A program made the translations under genes and the position numbers. Positions 27,753 to 36,589 of a DNA stretch of 64,000 nucleotides are shown here, in pieces; positions within the stretch are counted from its first letter, which is position 1, and each line of letters opens with the position of its first letter. The stretch is taken from assembly GCA_027451885.1 (NCBI GenBank), contig DAIDHX010000018.1, forward strand, positions 1 through 64,000, given 5' to 3'. The notes beneath the pieces were generated by a model that was not told where the DNA came from, ran no database searches, and saw only the letters and a program-made list of their open reading frames with translations. Origin of the DNA: Planctomycetales bacterium (lineage in GTDB: Bacteria; Planctomycetota; Planctomycetia; Isosphaerales; Isosphaeraceae).

Positions 27753-27776
27753 GAAGTTCCTCGCATTTCCGGGAGA

Positions 27777-29582
27777 TTACGACAGCGGCCTGCCTCTGCG
27801 TTCATTGCGGTCGCGTTTGCGCCCGATCGCGCGGTCAACCGCGCGCCAGAAGCTGCGCCAGTCCGCCTTCGAGCCTAACCCGCCCGGGCGATACGCGCGC
27901 AGAAACCGCAACACGTCCGTGCGCCCAATGCCGGGAAACGAAAGCGCGCTTGCCGCCAGCCGCGCCAGGTCGCGCACCCGGCGATGCCGCGGCAGCGGAT
28001 GCGCAAGCGTCACCCCCACCAGGTCGATCAGCATCGGGTTGCCGCCGTCGGGCGACAGCAAGATGTTCGACGCCTTCAGGTCGCGGTGCGACAGCGACCG
28101 ATCGTGCAGCGTCCGGATCAACCGCGCGATCGACTCGATCACATCCCGCGTCCGCGCCCGCCGTTGCGGCTCGGGAAGCGCAGGCAAAACCTGGCTCAGG
28201 TACGTCGCCAGGTTGACCGCGTTCTCTTCCTTGAGCGTGATCAGGTAGGTCTCGCGCGGCAGAAACCAGCCGATCGGGTCTTGCCGGAACGACCGCCTGC
28301 GCGCGATGTACGCCAGGTTCCGCGGCGTGGGAATCCCCCGCGCCACCAGGTGCTGACCCGCCTGCCACGACCGCCACGCCTGGCTCGGCCGAAAGATCGA
28401 CAGGATCGGGTCGATCCACTTCCGCAGGTTGAACCGCTTCACGACCACGCGCGCAGGCGCACCCTTGACCGAGAGCGTGCCCAGAGCGACCGTCGTTGTG
28501 CGCGAGTCCTTGATCAGCTCAGCCGTGGGACCATCGAACGCCGAGTCTGGATCGGCCACGAGCGCGGCCGCCGCCTCGGGATCCAGGTCGCGCGACACCG
28601 CGGCCCAGCAGAGCCCCGCCGCGAGCGTCGTGAAATACTTGTTCTCCCCCCGGCAGCGCTTTCCCCAGCGCCTCCAAAGGCGCTCGGCCCAGTTCCGCGT
28701 CTCGGTTTCGATTCCCCTGGCGAACGCGCGCGGCGAGGGGGGATCAGCCGCGCGCCTCTCCGCCACATACGCCTTCACAAACCGCCAGCGATCCACCCGG
28801 CTGCTCCGCAACCAGAAAAAATGATCCAGAAGCGCCAGGTTTTGCGACGCCATCGCCCACGTCACCTGCTTGCTCTTGCGGAGCGCATCCAGATCGAGCA
28901 TCACCAGCTCGGGATCGCCCGCCGCGGTGAACCGCACCAGCAGATTGCCGGGATGAAAATCCTGGTGCAACAGCCCCGCGTCGTGCAGCCGTGCCGTCAT
29001 CGCCGCGAGCGCTTCCGCCAGCAGCCTGCGCGTTCGCGAGCGATCCGGCTCAGGCCAATCAGGCAAGATCCGCTCGACGAATTCATCCAGCGGCGTCGTC
29101 TCTTCAATCCCCAGCGTGACCAGATAGTTCTCGAACAGAAACCCCCGCCTGCGCCGCTCTCCAAGCGCAACCGGCGTGATCGTGGGCACGCCGAGCGACG
29201 CCACCAGGCGCGAGCGCTTGCCCTCGTTCCGCCCCTTGCCGCGGCGAATCCATTGCCGCAGCATCGCGCGGCGGTTGGGGATCAGAAAATGCTTGATGTA
29301 GATCGGCCCGCGGTCCAGATTCACCCGGTAAACAATCCGGTGCGGACCCGCCTTGACGACCTCGACCCGCCCCTCCGCGCGCCAGGCGTCCAGGCGCAGC
29401 CCGCTCTCGCCGAGCAGCTCGCGGCCCCAGCCCCCGGTATGCCACCAGCCAATGTCGTCCACCCGCGTCCACGACCAGTCAGGCGGCTTGAACATCCGCT
29501 CGAGCTCAAACTCCACCCCCGCCGCCGCGTGCGCACGCGCGGACGTTCGCGAAAGCCGAGGTGGATGAAGGCTCGTGCTCAT
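27777..29582 (-). CDS. Protein with two fused LPS-kinase-like (WaaP/Kdo kinase) domains
   Basis: 601 residues from ATG 29582, which overlaps the stop of the upstream glycosyltransferase as ATGA. Domain 1 (about 55-310) has a Lys in RGPIYIKHFL, the catalytic loop HQDFHPGN at 206-213 and metal Asp in MLDLDAL. Domain 2 (about 345-590) has Lys in ARVVVKRFNLR, HRDLKASN at 499-506 and Asp in MLIDLVG. Both domains keep every residue needed for phosphotransfer, unlike many tandem kinases where one half is dead. WaaP-type kinases phosphorylate inner-core heptose or Kdo of lipopolysaccharide; the neighbouring GT4 enzyme supports an envelope glycolipid substrate. Cytoplasmic: no signal or membrane helix. 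Confidence 0.88.
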   Translation of the reverse strand: MSTSLHPPRLSRTSARAHAAAGVEFELERMFKPPDWSWTRVDDIGWWHTGGWGRELLGESGLRLDAWRAEGRVEVVKAGPHRIVYRVNLDRGPIYIKHFLIPNRRAMLRQWIRRGKGRNEGKRSRLVASLGVPTITPVALGERRRRGFLFENYLVTLGIEETTPLDEFVERILPDWPEPDRSRTRRLLAEALAAMTARLHDAGLLHQDFHPGNLLVRFTAAGDPELVMLDLDALRKSKQVTWAMASQNLALLDHFFWLRSSRVDRWRFVKAYVAERRAADPPSPRAFARGIETETRNWAERLWRRWGKRCRGENKYFTTLAAGLCWAAVSRDLDPEAAAALVADPDSAFDGPTAELIKDSRTTTVALGTLSVKGAPARVVVKRFNLRKWIDPILSIFRPSQAWRSWQAGQHLVARGIPTPRNLAYIARRRSFRQDPIGWFLPRETYLITLKEENAVNLATYLSQVLPALPEPQRRARTRDVIESIARLIRTLHDRSLSHRDLKASNILLSPDGGNPMLIDLVGVTLAHPLPRHRRVRDLARLAASALSFPGIGRTDVLRFLRAYRPGGLGSKADWRSFWRAVDRAIGRKRDRNERRGRPLS

Positions 29583-30703
29583 CGATCGCCAATCTGGTGG
29601 AGTGGCCGCATGGAGCCCCGCGCGGGACCAGACGCCAGCCGAGGCCTCGCTTGACCACGCTCGCCCGACTCCAGCGTCCAACACTCCCCCGCCCCGGTCG
29701 AGACGCGCCCCGTCGCCGACGCCACAAACGCCCGCGACCACGCCCCAACCGAATAACCCTGCTCAACCCGCCTCCGCCCTTCCGCTCCCATCGCCTCACG
29801 CAGCTCCGGGTCCTGACCCAGCCGCCGGATCGCCCGCGCCCATTCCTCAGGCGATTTCGCCAGATAACCCGTCTCCCCCGTCCGCACCAGCTCCATGTGC
29901 GCACCAACAGGATTCGCAACCACCGGCAGACCCGCCGCCTGATACTGCAACACCTTGAGCCCGCACTTGCCCCGGCTCCAGGCGTCGTCCGGCAACAGGC
30001 TCACCCCAACGTGCCCCTTCGCAAGCTCCGCCGCCTCGCTCGACTCGCTCCACACCACCGGAACCACCGGCAGCGGGAACGCCGCCGGGAATCGGTCGCA
30101 AAGAATCCGCATCCGCGCCCGCGGGCTAAGCCGCGCAGCCTCCTCCCACACGGAACCCGCCTGCTCGATCCCCTTGAGCGTGCTCGACGAACCAATCCAC
30201 ACCAGCTCCGGCCCAGCCTCGAGCCCCACGCAGCCCTGCTGTGCCACGCGATACCTGGCGGGATCGACGCAGGTGGGAATCACATGCACGCGCGTGGGAT
30301 CGGCCCCCGCGCGGAGCGCACAATCCGCCAGGAAATCGTTGCCCGCGATCACGGCGTCGACCGTGCGCACCGTGCGGGCAAACCGCCGCTCACGCCAGTA
30401 CGATCGCGGCCCGCGCGGGTCGTACGAATCGCGGAATAACACCGCGTCGTCGAAATCGAACGCGAGATACCGCGCGGACCTGCGCAGAATCGCAAGCTGC
30501 CAGGCCGGCAAAAGCTTGCGCTGAAGCAGCACGGCGTCATGCTCGCCGGCCGAGCGAAGCCGGCTCAGCCGTGATGCCAGGCCGCGCCCCAGCGGCTGGC
30601 AATCAAGCGTCACCCCTTCGCGCACTAGCGCAGGCTCAAACGCCTTGACGCGGTAGCGGCAGCAGACGTGGTCGGAGGATTCAACCAGGGCGAGTAGTTT
30701 CAT
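29579..30703 (-). CDS. GT4-family glycosyltransferase
   Basis: 374 residues, ATG 30703 with AAGGAGGA five bases upstream. The N-terminal half starts MKLLALVESSDHVCCRYRVK. The C-terminal nucleotide-sugar domain has VWIGSSSTLKGIE, then GKCGLKVLQYQAAGLPVVAN with the E/K-rich donor-binding pattern of GT4 enzymes, and GETGYLAKSPEEWARAI. The last 40 residues are a variable tail. It is coupled to the double-kinase gene by ATGA and has a candidate promoter at 30766-30793, so it heads the operon. The sugar and acceptor are not predictable. Confidence 0.9.
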   Translation of the reverse strand: MKLLALVESSDHVCCRYRVKAFEPALVREGVTLDCQPLGRGLASRLSRLRSAGEHDAVLLQRKLLPAWQLAILRRSARYLAFDFDDAVLFRDSYDPRGPRSYWRERRFARTVRTVDAVIAGNDFLADCALRAGADPTRVHVIPTCVDPARYRVAQQGCVGLEAGPELVWIGSSSTLKGIEQAGSVWEEAARLSPRARMRILCDRFPAAFPLPVVPVVWSESSEAAELAKGHVGVSLLPDDAWSRGKCGLKVLQYQAAGLPVVANPVGAHMELVRTGETGYLAKSPEEWARAIRRLGQDPELREAMGAEGRRRVEQGYSVGAWSRAFVASATGRVSTGAGECWTLESGERGQARPRLASGPARGSMRPLHQIGDR

Positions 30704-30765
30704 GCCGTCCTCCTTGACGGTCAGCGCTCCGGGTTCCGGACCCCGGGACGGCCCTCCACGCGCGG

Positions 30766-30793
30766 ATCTTAACCAAACGCGGGCGATTGTAAA
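30766..30793 (-). promoter_or_regulatory. Candidate promoter of the GT4-kinase-DUF1570 operon
   Basis: On the minus strand, TTTACA (30788-30793), a 16-base spacer and TAAGAT (30766-30771). Predicted start near 30759, about 55 bases before the GT4 ATG. Nothing else is recognisable in the 277-base gap between the PhyH and GT4 genes. Confidence 0.5.
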
Positions 30794-30980
30794 GGGCGAT
30801 CCCGTAGGCGGCCAATGCTCGCGCGTTCACATGCCCCAGGACCAACGCGCCGGCACAATGCCAAAATCGTCGGACCCGGCCTCAACCCTCAGAGCCGACC
30901 AGCCTGACCCGGCCAGACCCACTCCACCGCGCGGAATCTCCACATCCCCACAGCCCGTTCCACCTGAGCCCGAAGCCACT

Positions 30981-31718
30981 CTACAGACCCACGAAATCGT
31001 GCCACTCAAAGCCGTCGGGCAACGCACGGTGCGCAGCGAACTCGAGGTGGAGGATCCGCCTGTGGTCCTGGTTCCCGGGCAGACTGTTCAAGCTATTGTG
31101 AGCCACCAGAGGACGGATGAGCAGCACATCCCCCTGGCGACACAGGATCCTGCGGGCACTCCCAGGATCGATGTCCATCGACTTCCCAGTTCGGTGCGAA
31201 CCGGGGATGACGGTCACTGGACCGTTTTGATCCGTCACATCATCCAGATGAACACGCGCGGTCACCATCGCTTCCAGAACCGATCGCGAAGCCTCAACGT
31301 GCGGCACGCCGGCCTTGACCGTGGGATGGCGCAGCTCAGCGCTTGGCAAACGATTATCACGTACCGAAATGGTCAAATCCTTGTGCCATGGCAAGGCCCA
31401 GCTCTGCTGCGGGGGCTTATCAAAAAAAAGCGCGCGGACCAGGCCCAAACGCCCCCCCAGAATCTCGCGAAGCGCGGCGAGCAGCCTGTCTCGCCTCCAG
31501 ATTTCGGCCACCTCCGGAATGAGCTGCAGCACGTTGCGCGCGCCCACGACCGCACCCTGACGCTGAATCACGGCCGCGCCCGGCCGGTGAAACGCGTCAG
31601 CCAACTCCGTTCGAAGCCGCGCCACCTCGTCGCCATCCAGGACCGCGTCCAGGATCACGAACCCATCACGATCCATCGCGTCCAGAATCGGGCCACTCGT
31701 CACACCACTTGAATTCAT
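30981..31718 (-). CDS. Phytanoyl-CoA dioxygenase (PhyH) family protein
   Basis: 245 residues from ATG 31718; a GTG at 31760 would add 14 residues. Non-haem iron/2-oxoglutarate dioxygenase fold: the Fe-binding pair is His and Asp in WHKDLTIS (about residues 108-110), the distal His is in VAHNSL (about 206), and the 2-oxoglutarate-binding Arg lies in HRRILHLEF. RDGFVILDAVLDGDEVARLR near residue 17 is the usual PhyH beginning. The family hydroxylates diverse substrates including lipids and natural products; the neighbours give no clue beyond the envelope operon downstream. It borders the low-GC island on its 5' side and could be part of that insertion. Confidence 0.88.
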   Translation of the reverse strand: MNSSGVTSGPILDAMDRDGFVILDAVLDGDEVARLRTELADAFHRPGAAVIQRQGAVVGARNVLQLIPEVAEIWRRDRLLAALREILGGRLGLVRALFFDKPPQQSWALPWHKDLTISVRDNRLPSAELRHPTVKAGVPHVEASRSVLEAMVTARVHLDDVTDQNGPVTVIPGSHRTGKSMDIDPGSARRILCRQGDVLLIRPLVAHNSLNSLPGNQDHRRILHLEFAAHRALPDGFEWHDFVGL

Positions 31719-32051
31719 GAGCAGACACCGATGCCGAGAATCGTCTCGCGAATCGAGCACCAGGACTCACCCCCACGCAGGAGCGCCCCAGAAGGCCCCA
31801 TCCAGATCCGGCCAAGTCTAGGAATTCCTCCCACCGCTCGTCAACCGAATGAAGAAGCCACAGGCGATCGGCAGTCTTGCTCACCAATCGAGCTTCCCCG
31901 CGCCACGCGTCTGACCTTTTCGCGATCCGCCAGCCGCTGGCAACGCGATCCCCGCACGGCGGTCCAATGGCGGAACATCGCCGGAACAGCAGCCTTCTGC
32001 GCGACCCTTTTGCCCTGCCGTGTCCCGCGGAAATGAGACAGCCCACACTTC

Positions 32052-32336
32052 TTACTCGGAGAGAGCACCAGGCGAAAGTCCCAGATTGCGATATCCCCTG
32101 GTACGCGCGCACAGACGGTTGTGCAAGAACAGGAAACGCATGATGTAAACCTCCTCTTGGAACCAGCCGCCTTCCAGCCTGACCTCAACCAGCAGATCCC
32201 CATCGTTTGCCCTGATCCACTGGTCAAAAGGCGTGCGGCGAACCGCCTCTCGACGCTCCGGGTCCGTGATGAATTCCAGGGGACTGATCAAATCGAGCTC
32301 GCCTTCAAGATTGTTACTTCGAAGGACACCAAGCAA
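32052..32336 (-). CDS. Hypothetical 94-aa ORF, possibly the 3' part of a broken gene
   Basis: A TTG at 32336 opens 94 residues with a natural-looking composition (ISPLEFITDPERREAVRR, LLVEVRLEGGWFQEEVYIM). The same frame continues upstream through IKEQDALDQLL to a single TAG. Beyond the TAG it reads for at least 31 further plausible residues (LAIAELVFVGRNALDYWDFG). This suggests a gene of at least 135 codons cut by one nonsense codon, or two small genes in one frame. No family is recognised. SD support for the TTG is absent. Confidence 0.35.
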   Translation of the reverse strand: MLGVLRSNNLEGELDLISPLEFITDPERREAVRRTPFDQWIRANDGDLLVEVRLEGGWFQEEVYIMRFLFLHNRLCARTRGYRNLGLSPGALSE

Positions 32337-32379
32337 CTGGTCCAGTGCGTCTTGTTCCTTGATCTACGACGACATTCTT

Positions 32380-32715
32380 TCATAACGAAGGCCGAAGTCC
32401 CAGTAATCGAGAGCGTTGCGCCCCACAAACACCAACTCGGCAATGGCAAGGATTGTCACCGATGAGCACTTGACCCGGACTCTTACACCTCTTCTGGCAC
32501 TGGTGGCGGACACGCCTTATTACCCCAGCGGATTCGGGGATTCTTACAGACTGTTCCTGCAGTTCCCCAAGGCGAGATTTCGAGACCCGTTTCCATCGCA
32601 GCGTGCCGTCGGTGCCACATAACATGATTTCCAGACCGCCGGAGTCCTTGCTCTCGATCGTGATTCCTCCGCGCAGCTTGGGGAGTCGAGCCGCGCCAAG
32701 GCCCCAAATCAGCAA
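32380..32715 (-). CDS. Hypothetical 111-aa ORF of uncertain reality
   Basis: TTG start at 32715. The first 60 residues look protein-like (LPKLRGGITIESKDSGGLEI, MLCGTDGTLRWKRVS), while the last 45 become Cys/Arg-rich and out of character, which suggests a frameshift into the frame that contains the ORF fragment at 32337-32462. No ribosome-binding site and no family match. It may be the 5' part of the same decayed gene as 32052-32336. Confidence 0.25.
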   Translation of the reverse strand: MLIWGLGAARLPKLRGGITIESKDSGGLEIMLCGTDGTLRWKRVSKSRLGELQEQSVRIPESAGVIRRVRHQCQKRCKSPGQVLIGDNPCHCRVGVCGAQRSRLLGLRPSL

Positions 32716-33110
32716 AACCGGAGATAAAACTCCGCCAGTTCGCCCTTCACGACCGTTCAGGGCTTGTGATCAGATGCACACAAGGACAGTCGTTGTCGCA
32801 TCCATTGTCTCCTCGTGGCCGCGGCGAACTGTCGAGACCAGTCCGCCTGGAGTTCGAACCTCACTACAATCCTCACTCTCGGCGCCAGCCGATCCAGCCA
32901 GGTAAGAATACGGGCACATATTTTTTCGGATCTTGCCGTTGTGCATTAGATTGATGTTGAGTAGATCCCGAAAAAGCACCCAGCGCCTGCTCGCGATCGA
33001 CACCCGAGATTCACGCCAGCGAATCTGAGTCCGCCATCCACCCTCGCCCTGTCACATCGACTCCAACTGCCGCACAACCCTCGGCCGCGAGCACATGACA
33101 GGCCGCGCCC

Positions 33111-33815
33111 ATGCGCACACTTAAAAATGCACACCTGCACTCATGCATCTGTTTCGTTCCCAAAGCATTGTTAAACATCCGGGGGGGTGAAGCCGTGCAC
33201 AGCGAACCCAACGCGCCTGTTCGAACCGAACCCAATGGTCCGTTGGATTTGACGCAGGAGACTACATTGCAAAATGTTACGTCGCGTCTGAGCAACGCCA
33301 ATCGCGCCCTGTCGGACATGCACGGTGAAGCCGTGCGCAGCGAACCCAACGCGCCTGTTCGAACCGAACCCAATGGTCCGTCGGATTTGACGCAGGAGAC
33401 TACATCGCAAAATGTTACGTCGCGTCTGAGCAACGCCAATCGCGCCCTGTCGGACCTGCACGGTGAAGCCGTCGATCGCGACCGGTTGGACCTCCGGAGT
33501 GAAGCCATTGGGCCCGTTCACACCAAGGCCATTGATTCCCCGACCGGAGGCAACTCGGCCCGACCGACCGCAGCCAACGCCCCGCGCGAAAACCAGGCCG
33601 ACCGCCAGCGAGTGAACCCATCACACCAGAGCGGCGTCAGGGGCGGAAAACTCGTTACAGGCGGAAAACTCGTTACAGGCGGAACAGCGCGACGGGGCTT
33701 CGCCGGCGAACCGAGCGAACCCACCAAAGGCCCAGGCAAGCCTGGCAAGGCCGGTAAGGATCACTCAGTTCGGGGTCGAACGTGCGCGGCAGCAAACTCG
33801 GATTGCCCCATTTGA
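33111..33815 (+). CDS. Hypothetical repeat-containing ORF (234 aa), uncertain
   Basis: ATG 33111 opens a frame through the 138-base tandem repeat, encoding two 46-residue units that begin GEAVxSEPNAPVRTEPNGP and contain LTQETTxQNVTSRLSNANRA. The units differ by a few mostly amino-acid-changing substitutions. The rest is low-complexity, Gly/Lys/Arg/Pro-rich. No signal peptide and no clear ribosome-binding site. The minus strand is also open across the repeat, so coding is not certain. If real it ends about 100 bases ahead of the ABC exporter. Confidence 0.3.
   Translation: MRTLKNAHLHSCICFVPKALLNIRGGEAVHSEPNAPVRTEPNGPLDLTQETTLQNVTSRLSNANRALSDMHGEAVRSEPNAPVRTEPNGPSDLTQETTSQNVTSRLSNANRALSDLHGEAVDRDRLDLRSEAIGPVHTKAIDSPTGGNSARPTAANAPRENQADRQRVNPSHQSGVRGGKLVTGGKLVTGGTARRGFAGEPSEPTKGPGKPGKAGKDHSVRGRTCAAANSDCPI
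33186..33472. repeat. 138-base tandem repeat, two full units plus a 9-base start of a third
   Basis: Unit boundaries fall at TGAAGCCGT: positions 33188, 33326 and 33464, a period of exactly 138 bases (46 codons). The two full units are nearly identical with scattered substitutions such as CAC/CGC and TTG/TCG. The third diverges after nine bases. High identity indicates a recent duplication. Confidence 0.9.
33643..33678. repeat. 18-base direct repeat in tandem (two copies)
   Basis: GCGGAAAACTCGTTACAG occurs at 33643-33660 and again at 33661-33678, followed by a partial copy (GCGGAA). This is a second recent duplication within the same island. Confidence 0.9.
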
Positions 33816-33918
33816 AAGGTCGTGGTAAAGAACTCCCGCCCGAGCGCTCCCGGCCGGCATCGGCCAGGGGGCGCTGCATGGACGCGGCTCGGGCCCCTCG
33901 AGGCGACGGCTCTCGATC

Positions 33919-36279
33919 ATGAAGAATTTCGTGCGCCTGGTCCGGTTCGCCTGGCCCTACAAAACACGGTTCGCCCTCTCGGTCGGCTGCGCGGCCATGG
34001 TCGCGCTCCTCTTCTTTACCGAGCTGGGCGCGGTTTATCCGCTTCTGCATATCCTCTTCGACAGCCAGAATCCCCGGGCCTGGATCAACCAGCGGATCGA
34101 AAAATCCGACGAATCGATCCGCATCCTCGAGGCCCGCAAGGCTGAGGCCCAGGCCGTGATCAGCGCAGGGCGCGGAGCCGACGCCGATCGCAAGGCGCTC
34201 GAAGCCCGCTATCAGACCGTGCACGGCCAGCTTGAAGAACTCGAGAAAGGCCTCCGCGGCTGGGAAGCGCGCATTGGATTCTCCGCGCTCCACGACGCCC
34301 GCACCGCCCCCAGCGAAACGGAGCTCGAGGGCCTGGAACGCCTCCGCGGCGAGCACAGGCTCGCGCTCGCGCGTGTCAAGGAGCTTTCTGACTGCGGAGC
34401 GCTGCTCAAGCAGGGGGAAATTCCCAGCCTTGAACGCAGGCCGCTCGACCTTGACGGCGACATCAAACACGAACTCAAGTGGAAGTGGCGGTACCAGCTT
34501 GCCAAGCCGTACATCGACCGGTATCTCCCCGGCGACCCGTTCACCACGCTGGTGCTTCTGCTCGGCCTGGTGATGGTCGGCGTGGCGATCAAGGGGTGCT
34601 TTGTCTTCTTTCAGGAGACGCTGGTCGCCGACGTGATGCAGCTCACCCTGTTCGATATCCGCAACCGCTTTTTCCGCCGCACGATCAACCTGGATCTCGC
34701 CAGCTTTTCGAGCCAGGGCTCGTCGGAGCTGCTCGCCCGCTTCACGAACGACATGGAATCGTTCGGCCAGGGCCTGAGCACGCTCATGAGCAAGCTGGTC
34801 CGCGAGCCCATGCGGGTGACGGTGTGCCTCTGTGGCGCACTCTGGTTTAACTGGCGGTTGACGTGCCTGACGCTCGTGCTGGTGCCGATCTCGGCCACCG
34901 CGACCTATCGCGTGGGCAAGGTCATGAAGCGTGCGGTCAGGCGCTCGCTCGAGAGCATGTCGTCGATCTACAAGATCCTCCAGGAAACGTTCCAGGGCAT
35001 GAAGGTCGTCAAGTCGTTCGCCATGGAACGGGTTGAGCGCCGGCGGTTCTTCCGCGAGACCAAGAACCTCTACAAGAAGAGCGTCAAGGTCGCGATGATC
35101 GACGCGACCTCCGACCCCGTGCTGGAGCTGCTGTCGCTGACGACGGTGGCGATTGCGCTTCTGGCCGGGTCGTACCTGGTGCTCAACCGCACGATCTACC
35201 TGAACCTGGGCTTTGCGCAGCTCCAGCTTGCCTCGAGCCCGATGGTCATCCAGGACCTGCTCACGCTTTACGCCATGCTGGGCGCTGTGTCGGACCCGAT
35301 CCGCAAGCTGGCGAACGTGCATTCGAAGATTCAGCGTGCGAGTGCGGCGGCGGACCGGATCTGCGGGCTGATGGATCGACGGCCGATCATCCACGACCGC
35401 GCGACCGCCCAGCCCGCGCCCCGGCATCGCGACCGGATCGAGCTCGACGACGTGGTCTTTGGCTACAACCCCGCCGAACCCGTGCTCAAGGGCATCAGCC
35501 TGACGGTCGACCATGGTGAGACGATCGCACTTGTGGGCCCCAACGGCTGCGGCAAGACGACGCTCATGAACCTGCTGCCGCGATTCTGGGACGTGAACTC
35601 AGGCGCGATCAGGATCGACGGTCAGGACATCCGCGAGCTGCAAATCCGCACCCTCAGGCGCCAGATTGGAATCGTGCTCCAGGAAACGATCCTGTTCCAG
35701 GACACCATCGCGGCGAACATCGCCTACGGCAACCCGGGCGCGAGCCGCAAGGCGGTCATCGAAGCGGCCGAGCGATCCTTCGCCCACGGGTTCATCTCCG
35801 CCCTGCCCCAGGGTTACGACACTGTGATCGGCGAGCGCGGGCTGGGGCTCTCCGGCGGCCAGCGGCAACGGATCGCGCTCGCCCGGGCCATGCTCTGCGA
35901 CCCCGCCATCCTGATCCTCGACGAGGCCACAAGCGCAGTCGATATCCAGGACGAAGCCTTGATCCGCAAGGCCATCGCCGAGTTCGCTCGCGGCCGAACC
36001 ACGTTCCTTATCTCCCACAACCTCGCGACCATCCAGTCCGTTGATCGCATCGTCCTCATGCGCGACGGACGCATCGAAGGCATCGGCACCGACCAGGAGC
36101 TCAGGCGCACCTCGGCCCTCTACCGCAAGCTAAACCAGATCCACTACCAGAACGCGGATGTTGATTTGATTCGACCTGCCACCCCCCGATACCAGGTCGA
36201 TTCCCCCGACCCAAACCGAAATCCAGCCACAGACCGGCATACGCACTTGCCTTCCCATGCGCCTCGAGCACACAATTGA
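33919..36279 (+). CDS. MsbA-like ABC exporter (fused permease and ATPase) with a coiled-coil insertion
   Basis: 786 residues versus about 580 for MsbA. The first membrane helix (about 20-45) is followed by a charged, helical 150-residue insertion (about 55-200, rich in Glu, Arg, Leu and Ala heptads) before the second helix FTTLVLLLGLVMVGVAIKG; by topology this should be periplasmic. The remaining permease continues to about residue 485. The ATPase has Walker A GPNGCGKTT at 540-548, signature LSGGQ at 644-648, Walker B ILILDEATS at 664-672 and a switch His in LISHNLA. A Pro-rich hydrophilic tail of about 45 residues ends the protein. As a homodimer it should flip lipid A-like or other amphiphiles. 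It is monocistronic here. Confidence 0.92.
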   Translation: MKNFVRLVRFAWPYKTRFALSVGCAAMVALLFFTELGAVYPLLHILFDSQNPRAWINQRIEKSDESIRILEARKAEAQAVISAGRGADADRKALEARYQTVHGQLEELEKGLRGWEARIGFSALHDARTAPSETELEGLERLRGEHRLALARVKELSDCGALLKQGEIPSLERRPLDLDGDIKHELKWKWRYQLAKPYIDRYLPGDPFTTLVLLLGLVMVGVAIKGCFVFFQETLVADVMQLTLFDIRNRFFRRTINLDLASFSSQGSSELLARFTNDMESFGQGLSTLMSKLVREPMRVTVCLCGALWFNWRLTCLTLVLVPISATATYRVGKVMKRAVRRSLESMSSIYKILQETFQGMKVVKSFAMERVERRRFFRETKNLYKKSVKVAMIDATSDPVLELLSLTTVAIALLAGSYLVLNRTIYLNLGFAQLQLASSPMVIQDLLTLYAMLGAVSDPIRKLANVHSKIQRASAAADRICGLMDRRPIIHDRATAQPAPRHRDRIELDDVVFGYNPAEPVLKGISLTVDHGETIALVGPNGCGKTTLMNLLPRFWDVNSGAIRIDGQDIRELQIRTLRRQIGIVLQETILFQDTIAANIAYGNPGASRKAVIEAAERSFAHGFISALPQGYDTVIGERGLGLSGGQRQRIALARAMLCDPAILILDEATSAVDIQDEALIRKAIAEFARGRTTFLISHNLATIQSVDRIVLMRDGRIEGIGTDQELRRTSALYRKLNQIHYQNADVDLIRPATPRYQVDSPDPNRNPATDRHTHLPSHAPRAHN

Positions 36280-36589
36280 AGATGTACCCTCGTGAAACTC
36301 CGCAACCGGTTCAGCCGTCCTTGATCGCAGGTCGCGACGTCGCGCACCAAACTTTTTGAGCCAGCCATGGTTGCACGCTCGCGCCCTGGTTGAAATGATC
36401 TTGATTTTTTTGGGACGAAGGCCCGTCACGCGGAGACGTTCCGTTCGTACTTTGGGTGATATTCCGCATTCCAAGATGCATTCACCCACGAAAGCCGGCT
36501 TGGTGTTTTGGTTAGCGTCAAGTTTTTGATTGCCTGACATTTGGGTTCAAGAAGCACCCGCGGTTTGTTTGAAAATCAGGGAGAAGTCC
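36280..36589. other. 310-base intergenic region between exporter and DUF1549 gene
   Basis: AT-richer than the surrounding genes, with T-runs near 36351 and 36406. It must contain the promoter of the DUF1549-DUF1501 pair, but I cannot single out one -35/-10 pair with confidence. No tRNA, repeat or strong hairpin seen. Confidence 0.5.

Larger units (their letters stand above)
31719..33918. other. Gene-poor, partly lower-GC island with ORF fragments and tandem repeats
   Basis: This 2.2-kb stretch lies between PhyH and the ABC exporter. The part from about 32040 to 33180 is visibly less GC-rich than the flanks, and no frame carries a recognisable family. It holds short minus-strand ORFs at 32052-32336 and 32380-32715, a plus-strand ORF at 33111-33815 built around a 138-base tandem repeat, and an 18-base tandem duplication. 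I see no transposase motif, inverted-repeat ends or tRNA. It looks like decayed acquired DNA or a repeat-expansion site. Confidence 0.6.

Noticed and set aside
31841-32227. Short minus-strand Arg-rich frames considered as transposase remnants
   Set aside because: No DDE triad, HTH or terminal inverted repeats could be found.
33186-33678. Tandem repeats considered as a CRISPR array
   Set aside because: Units are 138 and 18 bases and directly adjacent, without spacers, and no cas genes are present.
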